A stretch of 50,099 bases of DNA from positions 1-50,099 of the forward strand of contig NZ_JABBOU010000035.1 of assembly GCF_018853465.1 (NCBI RefSeq). Direction: 5' to 3'. Positions 22,782 through 32,075 of this stretch are shown here, in pieces. Origin of the DNA: Acidithiobacillus montserratensis. Its GTDB lineage: Bacteria; Pseudomonadota; Gammaproteobacteria; Acidithiobacillales; Acidithiobacillaceae. The notes under the pieces are model-generated. The model made no database searches. It had not been told where the DNA came from and saw only the letters and a list, made by a program, of their open reading frames with translations. The translations under genes and the position numbers were made by a program. The number at the start of each line of letters is the position of its first letter. The stretch's first letter is position 1.

Positions 22782-25157
22782 TTAACGCAGGGGACGCCCC
22801 CTGCCAGCCCGCTTCCCGCGACACATCTCCAGGCGGTTCTTGCGGATATTACGCGGTAATGTCTGTACTTCAGGATCAATAAACAAGTTTTGCATATAAG
22901 CCTGAGCGGCTAGGGTCATCAATTTGACCCCCTTCCCTTTGGGAAGCTGCTTGATTTCCGCCACCGGAAATAGCAAGCCATGACCATCGGAAGACACACA
23001 GAGAATTTCTGAAGAAAGATCAGAAACGGGCAGGAGGGGCAGTGGATACTCATCCGTCTCCAGAGACAAAAATGCCTTACCCGCACGATTGCGTCCCGTC
23101 ATGTTTTCCAGGGTAGTGATAAAGGCATAAGCACCACTGCTCGCCACCAACCATAAACTGTCGGAGGGACCGCAAGCCACAGATTGCAACATCGCCCCGT
23201 TCTGAAAGTCCACCTGACTGGAAGCGGGCACCCCATCGCCACGACCGCCGGGAAGCTGACTGACCGGCAGGGAATAGGCGCGACCTGTTTGATCCAACAA
23301 CACCAACTGATCTACAGAACGGACTTCAAAAACCTGCAGGAGCTGGTCTCCCTCCTTGAAGGTCAGACTGTGTATGGCGATTCCATGCCCAACGCGACTG
23401 CGTAACCAGCCTTTACGGGAGACAATCACCGTTACCGGCTCGTCGGTGACGGCCGCCACGATGGTCTGTACTGACTTGCCGGTAATAGCCGCATCAGCCT
23501 GCAACAAGGTGCGACGGTTGTCGCCGAATTTTTGCGCATCTGCGGTGATTTCCTCTACCAGCAACGCTCTCAGGCGTTTCTCATGGGCCAGCAAACCTGC
23601 CAGATATTCGGCATTGTCCCGTTTATCCTGCAATTCCTTTTCCAATTCGATACCGGCCAGCCGGGCCAGTTGCCGCAGCCGTATTTCAAGAATGTCTTCG
23701 GCCTGGATTTCCGTCAGCGCAAAATGCTGAATGAGATCCGTCTTGGGATCATCGGACTCCCGAATCACCCGGATCACCGCATCAATGTCCAGCAACACCC
23801 GCAAGCGTCCTTCGAGAATGTGAATACGCGCCAGGGCCTTGTCCAAACGGAACTGGCTGCGGCGGCGCACGGTGCGCAGACGATAGGTGACCCATTGTCG
23901 CAAAATCTCTGTCAGCGACAGGCAGGGCGCACGCCCCTCCAGATCCAGCACCGTCAGATTGATGGACTGGTTGGATTCAAGGGAAGTGCGGGCCAGCAAA
24001 TAGGTCATAAGTTGCTGGGGATCCTGATTCCGGGAGCGCGGTTCAATCACAATGCGTACGGCGTGATCCTTGCCGGACTCATCACGCACCGTCTCTATCT
24101 GGGAGAGCATGGCGGTTTTGCTGGATTGCTGTTCGGCGGTCAGGGTTTTCTTCTTGCCCTCGCCCCGGGGCTGGGGGTTGGAGATGTTTTCGATTTCCGA
24201 GAGAATCTGGGCGGTGGAAACGCCGGGTGGCAGTTCATGAATACTGATGCGCCATTCGCCCCGCGCCAGTTTTTCGACTTCCCAACGGGCACGCACCCGA
24301 ATACTGCCACGCCCGGATTGGTAAGCCTCACGAATCTGTTCGGGTGTGGATATGATCTGCCCGCCTCCGGGAAAATCCGGGCCGGGAATTTGTTCCAGAA
24401 TGGCCGCGTCGGTCAGCTCCGGGGAAGCCGCCAACTGCGCGCAAACCGCTGCCAGTTCGCGCAAATTATGGGGGGGGATTTCTGTGGCCATCCCGACGGC
24501 AATGCCGGAAGCGCCATTCATCAACAAAAAGGGAAGTCGCGCCGGCAAAGTCACAGGTTCTTCGAGGGTACCATCATAATTACTGCGAAAATCTACCGTA
24601 CCTTCGTCTATTTCGCCGAGCAGTAATTCAGAAATCGGCGTCAAATTGGCTTCGGTATAGCGCATGGCAGCTGCCGAGTCGCCATCCAGAGAACCAAAAT
24701 TCCCCTGTCCATCCACCACCGGATAGCGTAGGGTAAAATGCTGGGCCATCCGGACCATGGCATCATAAACCGAACTATCGCCATGAGGATGCCACTTGCC
24801 GATCACCTCTCCCACCACCCGGGCGGACTTGACATGTTTGGGCGAGCGTTGCAAACCCATATCGCGCATGGCAAACAAAATGCGTCTTTGTACCGGCTTC
24901 TGACCATCCGCCAAGGCCGGAATGGCGCGTCCGGTCACCACACTCATGGCATAAGCCAGATAAGCTTTCGCGGCATATTCCGCGAGGGGCGGGGTGGGAT
25001 CTTCGGGGCTTTCTCCGTTGCCAGTCGGAGAAGGTGGCAGGGGCGGTGATGCATCGGAAGCACTGGTTGCCGGAACGGCTGGTGCCTTGGAAGATGGATT
25101 TTGGGGGTCAGCCTCTTCTGCACTCAGACCCGCAAACAGGTCCAGGGTATTACTCAT
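22782..25157 (-). CDS. parC: DNA topoisomerase IV subunit A
   Basis: A 791-residue subunit of the type IIA enzyme that decatenates chromosomes. The catalytic tyrosine is Y167 in [13 protein letters not shown]. The quinolone-determining segment [17 protein letters not shown] has S128 and D132, both wild-type-like residues. The C-terminal part has the blades of a beta-pinwheel. ParC rather than GyrA is chosen because it is paired with a ParE-type partner and lacks a GyrA box. The first 60 residues are a Pro/Ser/Ala-rich extension before the usual start ([17 protein letters not shown]). ATG 25157 has GAGGAG six bases upstream. It is 88 bases after parE, on the same strand. Confidence 0.92.
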   Translation of the reverse strand: MSNTLDLFAGLSAEEADPQNPSSKAPAVPATSASDASPPLPPSPTGNGESPEDPTPPLAEYAAKAYLAYAMSVVTGRAIPALADGQKPVQRRILFAMRDMGLQRSPKHVKSARVVGEVIGKWHPHGDSSVYDAMVRMAQHFTLRYPVVDGQGNFGSLDGDSAAAMRYTEANLTPISELLLGEIDEGTVDFRSNYDGTLEEPVTLPARLPFLLMNGASGIAVGMATEIPPHNLRELAAVCAQLAASPELTDAAILEQIPGPDFPGGGQIISTPEQIREAYQSGRGSIRVRARWEVEKLARGEWRISIHELPPGVSTAQILSEIENISNPQPRGEGKKKTLTAEQQSSKTAMLSQIETVRDESGKDHAVRIVIEPRSRNQDPQQLMTYLLARTSLESNQSINLTVLDLEGRAPCLSLTEILRQWVTYRLRTVRRRSQFRLDKALARIHILEGRLRVLLDIDAVIRVIRESDDPKTDLIQHFALTEIQAEDILEIRLRQLARLAGIELEKELQDKRDNAEYLAGLLAHEKRLRALLVEEITADAQKFGDNRRTLLQADAAITGKSVQTIVAAVTDEPVTVIVSRKGWLRSRVGHGIAIHSLTFKEGDQLLQVFEVRSVDQLVLLDQTGRAYSLPVSQLPGGRGDGVPASSQVDFQNGAMLQSVACGPSDSLWLVASSGAYAFITTLENMTGRNRAGKAFLSLETDEYPLPLLPVSDLSSEILCVSSDGHGLLFPVAEIKQLPKGKGVKLMTLAAQAYMQNLFIDPEVQTLPRNIRKNRLEMCRGKRAGRGRPLR

Positions 25158-25245
25158 CACCAACTCCTCTTACACATAAGCCGCAGCACACAGTTTCTCG
25201 ACATATCCGGGCAAACCATCACACCGTTTTTACCCATTTTCAGGT

Positions 25246-27378
25246 TCAGATATCCAGATCCGCCGTCCAACCATCTCTTTCCATCCATTCCCGCCGCCCT
25301 CCTGCCGACTGCTTGCCCATGAGTAGCGTAAAGCGCTCTTGCAGTGTGGCTAGCTCGGAAGGGTGTATGGTCAAAGGTACCAGAGAGCGGGTATCGGGAC
25401 ACATGGCCGTTTCCCAGAGTTGATCCGGATTCATTTCACCCAGGCCCTTGAAGCGCTGCACCGCAATGGCCGACTCCTTGACCCCTTCGGCGCGCAGACG
25501 CTCCATGGCCGCATCGCGCTCTGCTTCTGCCTCACAATAAATTTTCCGGGCCTTGCCGCGCCAGGTGGCATCCACCCGATACAAGGGCGGTTTCACCACA
25601 AATACATGCCCTTGACTCAACAAGGCGGGAAAATGCCGGAGAAACAAGGTCAAAATCAGCACCTGAATATGACTGCCATCCACATCGGCATCCGATAAGA
25701 TCATGATTTTGCCATAGCGCAATCCCGCCAGCACTTGCTGCGGATTTGCCGCAACCGTATGGGGTTCGATACCCAGCGCCACTGCCATGTTGTGGACTTC
25801 CTGATTTTTGAAGATGAGGTCCGCATCCACCTCCCAGGTATTGAGTACCTTACCGCGAAGGGGTAGCAGTGCCTGATATTCCTTGTCTCGGGCCGCCTTG
25901 GCGGAGCCTCCGGCAGAATCTCCCTCCACCAGAAACAGCTCATTACGCTGGATATCCTCACTTTCGCAATCCGTCAGCTTGCCGGGCAAGGTCGCCAGAC
26001 CCGACCCCTTCTTGCGCTCTATTTTCTGCGCTGCCCGACTGCGCAGCTGAGCGCTCTGTATGGCCTGCTCGACAATGGCCTTGCCTGCCTCGGGATGACT
26101 GTTCAGCCATAACTCCAGGGGATCGCGAATGGTCTGGACCATGAGCTTGTAAGCATCCCGACTGGTGAGCTTATCTTTGGTCTGGCCCTGAAACTGGGGA
26201 TCCAGGATTCTGGCGGACAGCACCATAGCCATTTTGCCGGTCACGTCATCCTGCACCAGCTTCAACTTGGCGGGCACCAGACTGTGATGCTCCATAAAAC
26301 TGCGCACAGCCTCAAAAACTCCGGCACGAAAACCCGATTCGTGGGTTCCTCCATCCAGAGTGGGAATCAGATTCACATAGGTTTCCGGACGCGGGCTCCC
26401 CTGCCCGGCCCAACACAGCGCCCAACTGGCCCCTTCTCCCTGGGCAAAACCATTACCATCGTCACTTTGATACATTTCTCCGGCAAAAACCGGCGTTATG
26501 GGCTCCGCTTCACTGAGCATCTCTTCCAGATATTCGGCCAGCCCCGCCTCATACTTCCAGATCAGAGGCTCCTGCTCCGGCGTATTTAAAATCACCTGCA
26601 GGCCCGGCAGGAGAATAGCCTTGGCGCGCAGAAGATGGGTCAATTCACGCACATTGACCCGGGGTGAATCAAAATAGCGGGGGTCCGGCCAGACTTGGAT
26701 ACGGGTGCCGTGCTGACGGGCATGACTGTTTTCGACCCTGGTCAGCCCTTGCGAAAGAGCGCTCTCGACAAAACCCAGCTGATAGCGACCATACCCGCCC
26801 CCTTCAGGATCGCGAGTGCGAATATCTACCTGCAGACGACTGGACAGCGCATTGGTCACGGCCACACCGACACCATGCAAGCCACCAGAAAAGCGATACG
26901 CCGAAGCCTTGTCGGTCTTGTCAAACTTTCCGCCCGCGTGCAGGGTCGTAAAGGCCAACTCGGCGGCTGGCCGGGTTTCTCCGGGAGGGATTCCCACCGG
27001 AATCCCGCGACCATTATCCTCGACAATGACCGATCCATCGCCCAGCACGGTCACTTCAATGCGGGTCGCATGTCCCGCCAGAGCTTCATCGGCAGAATTA
27101 TCAATGAGCTCCTGCACCATATGGGTGGGACAGCTTGTCCGTGTGTACATGCCGGGGCGCAGGCGTACCGGCTCCAGGCCCTTGAGAACCGTAAATTGTT
27201 CGGCGCTATAGTTCAAGACAGTCAATTCCTTTGGTTGCGCATCGCCCGGCGCAGAAGCCGCTTTGCCACCCGGCCCATCATAAAGGGGAATGCGGTCCTT
27301 GGGCAGTCCTTGCTCTTTGCCAGGGCTGACAGCAGGCACCATCAGCACAGCGATGAAAGTGCATTTTTTCAGATTCAT
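25246..27378 (-). CDS. parE: DNA topoisomerase IV subunit B
   Basis: The ATPase subunit of topoisomerase IV, about 710 residues. It contains the GHKL ATP-binding motifs ELIDNSADEALAG, VEDNGRGIPVG and GGLHGVGVAVTNAL, the TOPRIM glutamate segment LVEGDSAGGSAKAA, and the metal-binding DADVDGSHI. The stretch KIERKKGSGLATLPGKL is ParE-like. The conserved body starts at YSAEQFTVLKGLEPVRLRPG, so about 50 residues precede it. The start is uncertain: ATG 27378 (MNLKK) has AAGGAG 15 bases upstream, too far; ATG 27342 is another choice and a start beyond 27400 seems unlikely. It is transcribed before parC. Confidence 0.9.
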   Translation of the reverse strand: MNLKKCTFIAVLMVPAVSPGKEQGLPKDRIPLYDGPGGKAASAPGDAQPKELTVLNYSAEQFTVLKGLEPVRLRPGMYTRTSCPTHMVQELIDNSADEALAGHATRIEVTVLGDGSVIVEDNGRGIPVGIPPGETRPAAELAFTTLHAGGKFDKTDKASAYRFSGGLHGVGVAVTNALSSRLQVDIRTRDPEGGGYGRYQLGFVESALSQGLTRVENSHARQHGTRIQVWPDPRYFDSPRVNVRELTHLLRAKAILLPGLQVILNTPEQEPLIWKYEAGLAEYLEEMLSEAEPITPVFAGEMYQSDDGNGFAQGEGASWALCWAGQGSPRPETYVNLIPTLDGGTHESGFRAGVFEAVRSFMEHHSLVPAKLKLVQDDVTGKMAMVLSARILDPQFQGQTKDKLTSRDAYKLMVQTIRDPLELWLNSHPEAGKAIVEQAIQSAQLRSRAAQKIERKKGSGLATLPGKLTDCESEDIQRNELFLVEGDSAGGSAKAARDKEYQALLPLRGKVLNTWEVDADLIFKNQEVHNMAVALGIEPHTVAANPQQVLAGLRYGKIMILSDADVDGSHIQVLILTLFLRHFPALLSQGHVFVVKPPLYRVDATWRGKARKIYCEAEAERDAAMERLRAEGVKESAIAVQRFKGLGEMNPDQLWETAMCPDTRSLVPLTIHPSELATLQERFTLLMGKQSAGGRREWMERDGWTADLDI

Positions 27379-27476
27379 CAAATTGTCACATTTCTCCTTT
27401 ATGATCCCGGAATGAGCATCGAGACTTTTCCAAGCGCGGGTCGATGCGCGGGAAGCAACCACTAACACGGTATAAC

Positions 27477-28601
27477 ATGACCACAGGCAGACTCAGAATC
27501 GCCCTGATTACCGAGACTTACCCGCCTGAAATCAATGGCGTGGCTCTTACTCTGGGTAAGGCAGTAGCAGCCCTGCAAGCACGCGGCCATACGGTTCACA
27601 TCATGCGTCCCCGGCAACAGGAAGAACCTCTTCAGGAAGGACTGGTCGCGGCATTTCCCCTGTTTTTTTATCCCCAGGTCAAGTTGGGCTGGGCTAATCC
27701 GGCCGCCATTAGCCATTGCCTGCAAAGCTGGGGTAGCGAAGTGGTCCATATCGCCACAGAAGGTCCCTTGGGTTATGCAGCCCTGCTGGCTGCCAAAAAG
27801 CTGAACCTGCCCGTCGTGACCAGTTTCCACACCAATTTCGATCAATATTTCTCCCTCTACGGGATTCCCGCTCTGCGCCATCTCGCGCGTGCTTACTTAC
27901 GGCACTTTCACAATGCCACCCGCCAGACGCTGGTCCCCAGCCAAGGAACCCTGCAACGACTCCATCAGCAGGGTTTTCTCCATCTCCAGCAATGGGGTCG
28001 CGGGGTCGATACCCAGCGCTTTCATCCCCAATGGCGCGATGTACAACTTCGTCAGCAGTTGGGACTGGAAGATCAGGATTTACTGCTGCTCTATGTGGGC
28101 CGTCTGGCCCGGGAAAAAAACCTGCCCCCCCTGCTCGCAGCTTTTCGCCAACTCAGCAAGGATTATCCCCGGGCCATGCTGGCCCTGGTCGGTGATGGCC
28201 CTCTACGTGACGAAATCAGCCAGTTTGCCCAGCAACGGATTTATTGTGCCGGCATGAAAAGCGGCATGGACCTCGCCCGCTGGTATGCCAGCGCAGATCT
28301 GTTCTGCTTTCCTTCCTGCAGCGAAACCTTTGGGAATGTCGTTCTGGAAGCCCAGGCCAGCGCCTTACCCATCATCGCCTATGACTGTCCGGGCGTTTGC
28401 GAACAGGTTCGGGATGGCGTACACGGCCTGCTGCTGCCACGGGATAGTGACTGGGACAGAGCACTACACACACTTTGCGCCAACCCCGCAGATCGTCAAC
28501 GCATGGGTACGGCGGGACGCCTGCGCGCCGAATCGCAAAGTTGGGAGCGCAGCTTTGACGTGCTTGAAGCCGCTTATCGCCAACAAGTCCACTCTTGCTG
28601 A
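27477..28601 (+). CDS. Family 4 glycosyltransferase, MgtA/SqdX-like
   Basis: A 374-residue GT-B fold enzyme. The N-terminal acceptor domain opens with RIALITETYPPEINGVALTL and has SFHTNFDQYFSLYG. The C-terminal nucleotide-sugar domain has LLLYVGRLAREKNLPPLLAA and the E-x7-E type motif in SETFGNVVLEAQASALP. This pattern is typical of GDP-mannose-dependent mannosyltransferases and sulfoquinovosyl/glucosyl transferases acting on lipid acceptors. It is divergent from parE, with 98 bases between them, and 15 bases before a second GT4 gene. A two-step glycolipid pathway is inferred; donor and acceptor cannot be assigned. Confidence 0.85.
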   Translation: MTTGRLRIALITETYPPEINGVALTLGKAVAALQARGHTVHIMRPRQQEEPLQEGLVAAFPLFFYPQVKLGWANPAAISHCLQSWGSEVVHIATEGPLGYAALLAAKKLNLPVVTSFHTNFDQYFSLYGIPALRHLARAYLRHFHNATRQTLVPSQGTLQRLHQQGFLHLQQWGRGVDTQRFHPQWRDVQLRQQLGLEDQDLLLLYVGRLAREKNLPPLLAAFRQLSKDYPRAMLALVGDGPLRDEISQFAQQRIYCAGMKSGMDLARWYASADLFCFPSCSETFGNVVLEAQASALPIIAYDCPGVCEQVRDGVHGLLLPRDSDWDRALHTLCANPADRQRMGTAGRLRAESQSWERSFDVLEAAYRQQVHSC

Positions 28602-28616
28602 TTTTCTGGAAAACCC

Positions 28617-29798
28617 ATGCGCATCCTTATGATTTCTGATACCTATTTCCCGCGTATCAGCGGTGTGGCCACCTCCATTCGCAGTTTTCGTCAGGGCTTG
28701 GAGCAACTCGGACATCAGGTCGATTTGCTCGTTCCTGATTACGATGCCAACAGCGGGGATGGCCCCGGAATAATGCGCATACCTTCTCGGAAAATTCCTC
28801 CGTATCCGGAGGAGCGGTTCATGCGCCCGCGCAATCTGCTGCAGAGCAAGCCCATGCTGGCTGCCCGGCAATATGATGTATTACACATTCAAACGCCTTT
28901 TGTTGCCCATTATCTGGGCAAGCATCTGGCCCGTCGACTGAACCTGCCGGTTGTCAGTTCCTACCACACCTATTTTGAAGCCTATCTCGGTCATTACTAC
29001 AGAAAAATCCCCGGGCGGATCCGTCAGGCCATGGCGCGTATTCCCTCCCGTCAACAATGCGCCGCTGTGGATGGCTTGATTGTGCCATCCCAGGCCATGG
29101 CTACCGTGCTGCGAAGTTATGGGGTAAAAACCCCCATACAGATTATCCCCACCGGTATTCGCATACATCACGAAACACGTTTATCCGAAGGCCGTGCGCA
29201 ATTCCGTCAGCGCCACGCTATTGCCGAAAATCGCCCCGTACTGTTATATGCCGGACGCATCGCTCCGGAAAAAAACATTGGCCTGCTCCTTGCCATGCTC
29301 CGCCAGCTCCGTCAGCAGCAACCGGAGGTTTTGTTATTACTGGCCGGAGATGGTCCCGCCCGTCCCGCCCTCGAAAAAACCATGCGGGACAACCAACTCA
29401 CGGCACATGTCCGTTTTTTGGGTTATCTGGATCATCTCCACGAACTGCCGCAGGCTTATGCCGCTGCAGACCTTCTGGTATTTGCCTCGGAAACGGAAAC
29501 CCAGGGCATGGTCTTGCTGGAAGCACTGGCGGCAGGCTTGCCGGTAGTTGCCGTACCCGTTATGGGCGCTGCGGATATTCTCAAGAGCGGGATAGGTACC
29601 CGCTCTGCTCCCGCCGATCCCGGCGCATTTGCCCAGATATGCGCCGACATCCTTGCCGACCGCAAACAGCTGGAGCAATTGTCCATTGAAGCCAGAAAGC
29701 TGGCCGATCAATGGTCAGAAACCAGCATGGTTACCCGGCTGGCTGATTTTTATCAGGATATCATCACTCCAAAAGTATCCATGCGGGCAACAAGTTAA
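28617..29798 (+). CDS. Family 4 glycosyltransferase, diacylglycerol-glucosyltransferase-like
   Basis: A 393-residue GT-B enzyme. It starts with RILMISDTYFPRISGVATSI, has SSYHTYFEAYLGHYYRKIP in the acceptor domain, VLLYAGRIAPEKNIGLLLAML in the donor domain, and ETETQGMVLLEALAAGLP with the family E-x7-E motif. Closest remembered relatives are 1,2-diacylglycerol 3-glucosyltransferases and similar membrane-lipid glycosylating enzymes; basic segments around the acceptor site would suit membrane association. It follows the previous GT4 gene by 15 bases and shares the transcript. The convergent PilZ gene ends 30 bases beyond its stop. Confidence 0.85.
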   Translation: MRILMISDTYFPRISGVATSIRSFRQGLEQLGHQVDLLVPDYDANSGDGPGIMRIPSRKIPPYPEERFMRPRNLLQSKPMLAARQYDVLHIQTPFVAHYLGKHLARRLNLPVVSSYHTYFEAYLGHYYRKIPGRIRQAMARIPSRQQCAAVDGLIVPSQAMATVLRSYGVKTPIQIIPTGIRIHHETRLSEGRAQFRQRHAIAENRPVLLYAGRIAPEKNIGLLLAMLRQLRQQQPEVLLLLAGDGPARPALEKTMRDNQLTAHVRFLGYLDHLHELPQAYAAADLLVFASETETQGMVLLEALAAGLPVVAVPVMGAADILKSGIGTRSAPADPGAFAQICADILADRKQLEQLSIEARKLADQWSETSMVTRLADFYQDIITPKVSMRATS

Positions 29799-29828
29799 GC
29801 CTGCATAACAGGGTAGATCACCTTGTTT

Positions 29829-30578
29829 TCAAGAGGTCGTCACACCAGTATTGACAGATGTTTTTTGACAGCACCAATAGAGATATTCCATTTTTCTCTT
29901 CATGAAACCGGTCAGCAACATCTTTACGGCCACCTGACAGCGCGTACCCGAAGTGAGAGGCTCACTACGGACCACCTGAACAATAGTTTCACAACTACCA
30001 CACTCTCCTGTGGCAAACTCAAGTAACATTTTTTCCTTAGACTGAATAGGCATAGCGGGCATGAAAAAACGAATTCCGGTAGGACTGAAATCAGCCATTT
30101 TTCCCTGCAGTTGCAAACCGTCTTTACAGAAAACCTGCAACGGCTCGGTCATGGGAATTCGCGAGAAATGCCGGACAGCACGTTGATAAATCACCACCGG
30201 CACTGTTAACATTAATATATTTTCAGATACCTGCAGCACTTTCGCAAAAAAAGCGTATAGTTGACTACCCGACCCTATCGTCACCAGTAAGGATCCGGTT
30301 TCATCCCGATAACTTCGTGGCCAGACATTATTAAAGCGTAAAAGAATCATTTCAGGGCTGACCGAATATAAACTACATAGCTTTCCAGAATCTGTCTCGG
30401 CAGGTGAAAACACCACGACATCCTGGGACAGCAGACGATTGAGCAGCTGCTGCGGGTTTTCCTGGACGATCTCTTGAAAAATAGCTTCGATGCTTTCCAG
30501 ATACTGAGCGAATTTTCTTCCAGCTCGAGGAGGAAGAACCAGGCTCAAATTACTTTTGACGATCTCGGAAGCTGACAT
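29829..30578 (-). CDS. PilZ-domain protein, YcgR-like (c-di-GMP effector)
   Basis: A 249-residue soluble protein. The C-terminal half is a PilZ domain with both c-di-GMP-binding motifs intact: R136-x3-R140 (RHFSR) and D163-F-S165-P-T-G168. The N-terminal half (about residues 20-130) resembles the YcgR_2/PilZN-type beta-barrel, preceded by a helix. Such proteins change motility, attachment or polysaccharide synthesis when c-di-GMP rises. ATG 30578 (MSASEIVK) is preferred to 30608 for its length, although its ribosome site (AGAGA) is weak. The gene is convergent with the GT4 pair. Confidence 0.8.
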   Translation of the reverse strand: MSASEIVKSNLSLVLPPRAGRKFAQYLESIEAIFQEIVQENPQQLLNRLLSQDVVVFSPAETDSGKLCSLYSVSPEMILLRFNNVWPRSYRDETGSLLVTIGSGSQLYAFFAKVLQVSENILMLTVPVVIYQRAVRHFSRIPMTEPLQVFCKDGLQLQGKMADFSPTGIRFFMPAMPIQSKEKMLLEFATGECGSCETIVQVVRSEPLTSGTRCQVAVKMLLTGFMKRKMEYLYWCCQKTSVNTGVTTS

Positions 30579-30815
30579 ACTTGTCTCTTTTTTTGGCACC
30601 AGAAGCAAACCCTAGCAAAATTTATTCCTCCATATGATCACCCTTTCTATCCTCAGCTTCTCAGCCGCAATGGATCCGAAACCCCACGAAAAATGTAATT
30701 ATATTGGTACATATTTTGCGAATTAAACATCATTTCATTAAAAAACAATTGATAACATTTTTTTCAATGCATAAGATATTTGTTACAGTTCGTCTTGGAT
30801 GGGCGCAGACTGCTC

Positions 30816-30845
30816 TTGGCAGAGCCTCTCTGCCCCCGCTACAAT
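30816..30845 (+). promoter_or_regulatory. sigma70-type promoter of the YdcH-like gene
   Basis: TTGGCA (30816-30821) and TACAAT (30840-30845) are 18 bp apart, giving a start near 30852, about 50 bases before the start codon. Confidence 0.55.
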
Positions 30846-30850
30846 CAGAC

Positions 30851-30875
30851 ATCGATTAGTCGTGCACTAGTCGAT
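30851..30875 (+). promoter_or_regulatory. Palindrome at the YdcH transcription start
   Basis: ATCGATTAGT (30851-30860) and ACTAGTCGAT (30866-30875) match as inverted repeats in nine of ten positions around CGTGC. The element begins at the predicted start site, so it could be a repressor operator or a 5' hairpin of the mRNA ahead of the ribosome site GGAGG (30893-30897). Confidence 0.45.
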
Positions 30876-30902
30876 GCAATCCATACATGTCGGAGGATAC
30901 CC

Positions 30903-31142
30903 ATGCTTACTGAACATCAAGATTTAAAAACAGAATTTCCCGAACTGGCAGAGCGGATGGAGCAACTCCTGGCCGAACAGGGCCACTTTGCTAAAATTTA
31001 TGCGGAATTCAATGCGTTGACGGCTGAGATCGAGCATATCGAACGCAATGATGCGGCAACCGGGTCTCAGAGCCTGGAAGACTTGAAGAAAAAACGTTTG
31101 CTGCGCAAAGACGAAATTTATCGCATGCTGACTGCCGCTTAA
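30903..31142 (+). CDS. YdcH-family (DUF465) small protein
   Basis: A 79-residue helical, coiled-coil protein: an N-terminal EHQDLKTEFPELAERMEQLL, a middle FAKIYAEFNALTAEIEHIE, then LKKKRLLRKDEIYRML near the C-terminus, the recognisable DUF465 pattern. The family is widespread in Proteobacteria and has no established biochemical role. ATG 30903 is backed by GGAGG; an upstream in-frame extension to 30780 crosses the promoter and is rejected. It has its own promoter with a palindrome and is followed by a possible bidirectional terminator. Confidence 0.88.
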   Translation: MLTEHQDLKTEFPELAERMEQLLAEQGHFAKIYAEFNALTAEIEHIERNDAATGSQSLEDLKKKRLLRKDEIYRMLTAA

Positions 31143-31151
31143 CTTTCTGAA

Positions 31152-31184
31152 GAATCCGACAAGCGGCCTACTGTTGCCGGATTC
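31152..31184. terminator. Possible bidirectional terminator
   Basis: GAATCCG (31152-31158) pairs with CGGATTC (31178-31184), extended by CAA/TTG after one mismatch. It lies between two convergent genes. The T-run is short in both directions, so efficiency is doubtful. Confidence 0.4.
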
Positions 31185-31197
31185 CTTATAAACTTCT

Positions 31198-31956
31198 TCA
31201 AGCCTCTTCCGTCAGCCATTGGCTCAAAATGGCAATATCAACAACTAAATGGTGTCCGGCTTCCTTACCCTGCAGCACTTTTGCCGGACTCCCCGGTTCA
31301 CCCAACTGATCCAGCACTCTCAGAGCCGAAGAAAAATCCTGATTCCGGGTATATTCGGTCTGGGTAATCACCGTCGCCAGACCGGCAGCAACTGCTGAGC
31401 ATAACCCATTGTTTGAATCTTCCAGTGCCAGACAATCGCCGGCAGGAAAACCCAACTGCTCCAGCACATACTTATAAATATCCGGGGCCGGTTTCTTGTG
31501 GGGTACAATATCTCCTGCACCAATGATCTGAAAACGCTCAGGGCCGTCCTGACCCAGAGTACTTTTCAGCAACGATTCCACATTGGCAGGTGTAGTGGTC
31601 GTGGCGATGGCCAAGGGCAATCCGGCATCCCTGGCGGCATTGAGCAGTCGCTCCACCCCTGGCCGTAGCGGTAACAAACCGGCCTGCATCATCTCCACAT
31701 AAATAGCCGTTTTCTGCTGATGAATCCGGGCAATATCTCCATCACTGAGTTGCGGCATAGTCGGATGGTCATTCAAAAAACAACGCAAACGCTCCTTGCC
31801 ACCGGTTACTTTCAGATAATGTCCATAGGTGGGCACATCCCATTCAAAGGGCAAGCCGGCGGCCGCAAAGGCCTGATTGAAAGCCACCCGGTGGGCGTCC
31901 CTTTCGGTATCGGCCAGAGTTCCGTCTACATCAAATATCAAGGCGCGCAAGGGCAT
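31198..31956 (-). CDS. HAD-superfamily sugar-phosphatase, CbbY-like
   Basis: A 252-residue cytoplasmic HAD hydrolase with motif I FDVDGTLADTE (D9, D11), motif II in LAIATTTTPANVES, the lysine in IVPHKKPAPDIYKYV, and motif IV ALEDSNNGLCSAVAAG. The helical cap is inserted between motifs I and II. This matches CbbY, the phosphatase of autotrophs that removes the rubisco inhibitor xylulose-1,5-bisphosphate; a rubisco gene is not in the window, so the link is only by similarity. ATG 31956 is preferred to 32004 because the protein then begins at the first strand and AGGAAG precedes it. The gene is divergent from dksA. Confidence 0.85.
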   Translation of the reverse strand: MPLRALIFDVDGTLADTERDAHRVAFNQAFAAAGLPFEWDVPTYGHYLKVTGGKERLRCFLNDHPTMPQLSDGDIARIHQQKTAIYVEMMQAGLLPLRPGVERLLNAARDAGLPLAIATTTTPANVESLLKSTLGQDGPERFQIIGAGDIVPHKKPAPDIYKYVLEQLGFPAGDCLALEDSNNGLCSAVAAGLATVITQTEYTRNQDFSSALRVLDQLGEPGSPAKVLQGKEAGHHLVVDIAILSQWLTEEA

Positions 31957-32075
31957 GGATTTCTTCCTGGTACTGGTGAGAACAGGACAGCATTGTAAAC
32001 ACAAGCCGCAACATTGCCAAAATACCCAATCTCTGTTACACCTAGGCGGATTTATGACAAAGACAGGAAGATCAC

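Larger units (their letters stand above)
30579..30902. other. Intergenic region between the PilZ gene and the YdcH-like gene
   Basis: These 324 bases separate two divergent genes. Beyond the YdcH promoter and palindrome (separate entries) it is AT-rich, especially 30690-30785, which may hold the minus-strand PilZ promoter; no clear hexamer pair was identified. No gene is visible. Confidence 0.5.

Noticed and set aside
22694..22882. A 62-codon open frame upstream of and overlapping the parC end.
   Set aside because: Its second half is antisense to the conserved parC end, it starts with a weak codon and shows no coding signature.
23532..24626. A 364-codon open frame on the plus strand.
   Set aside because: Antisense to parC, with no family resemblance.
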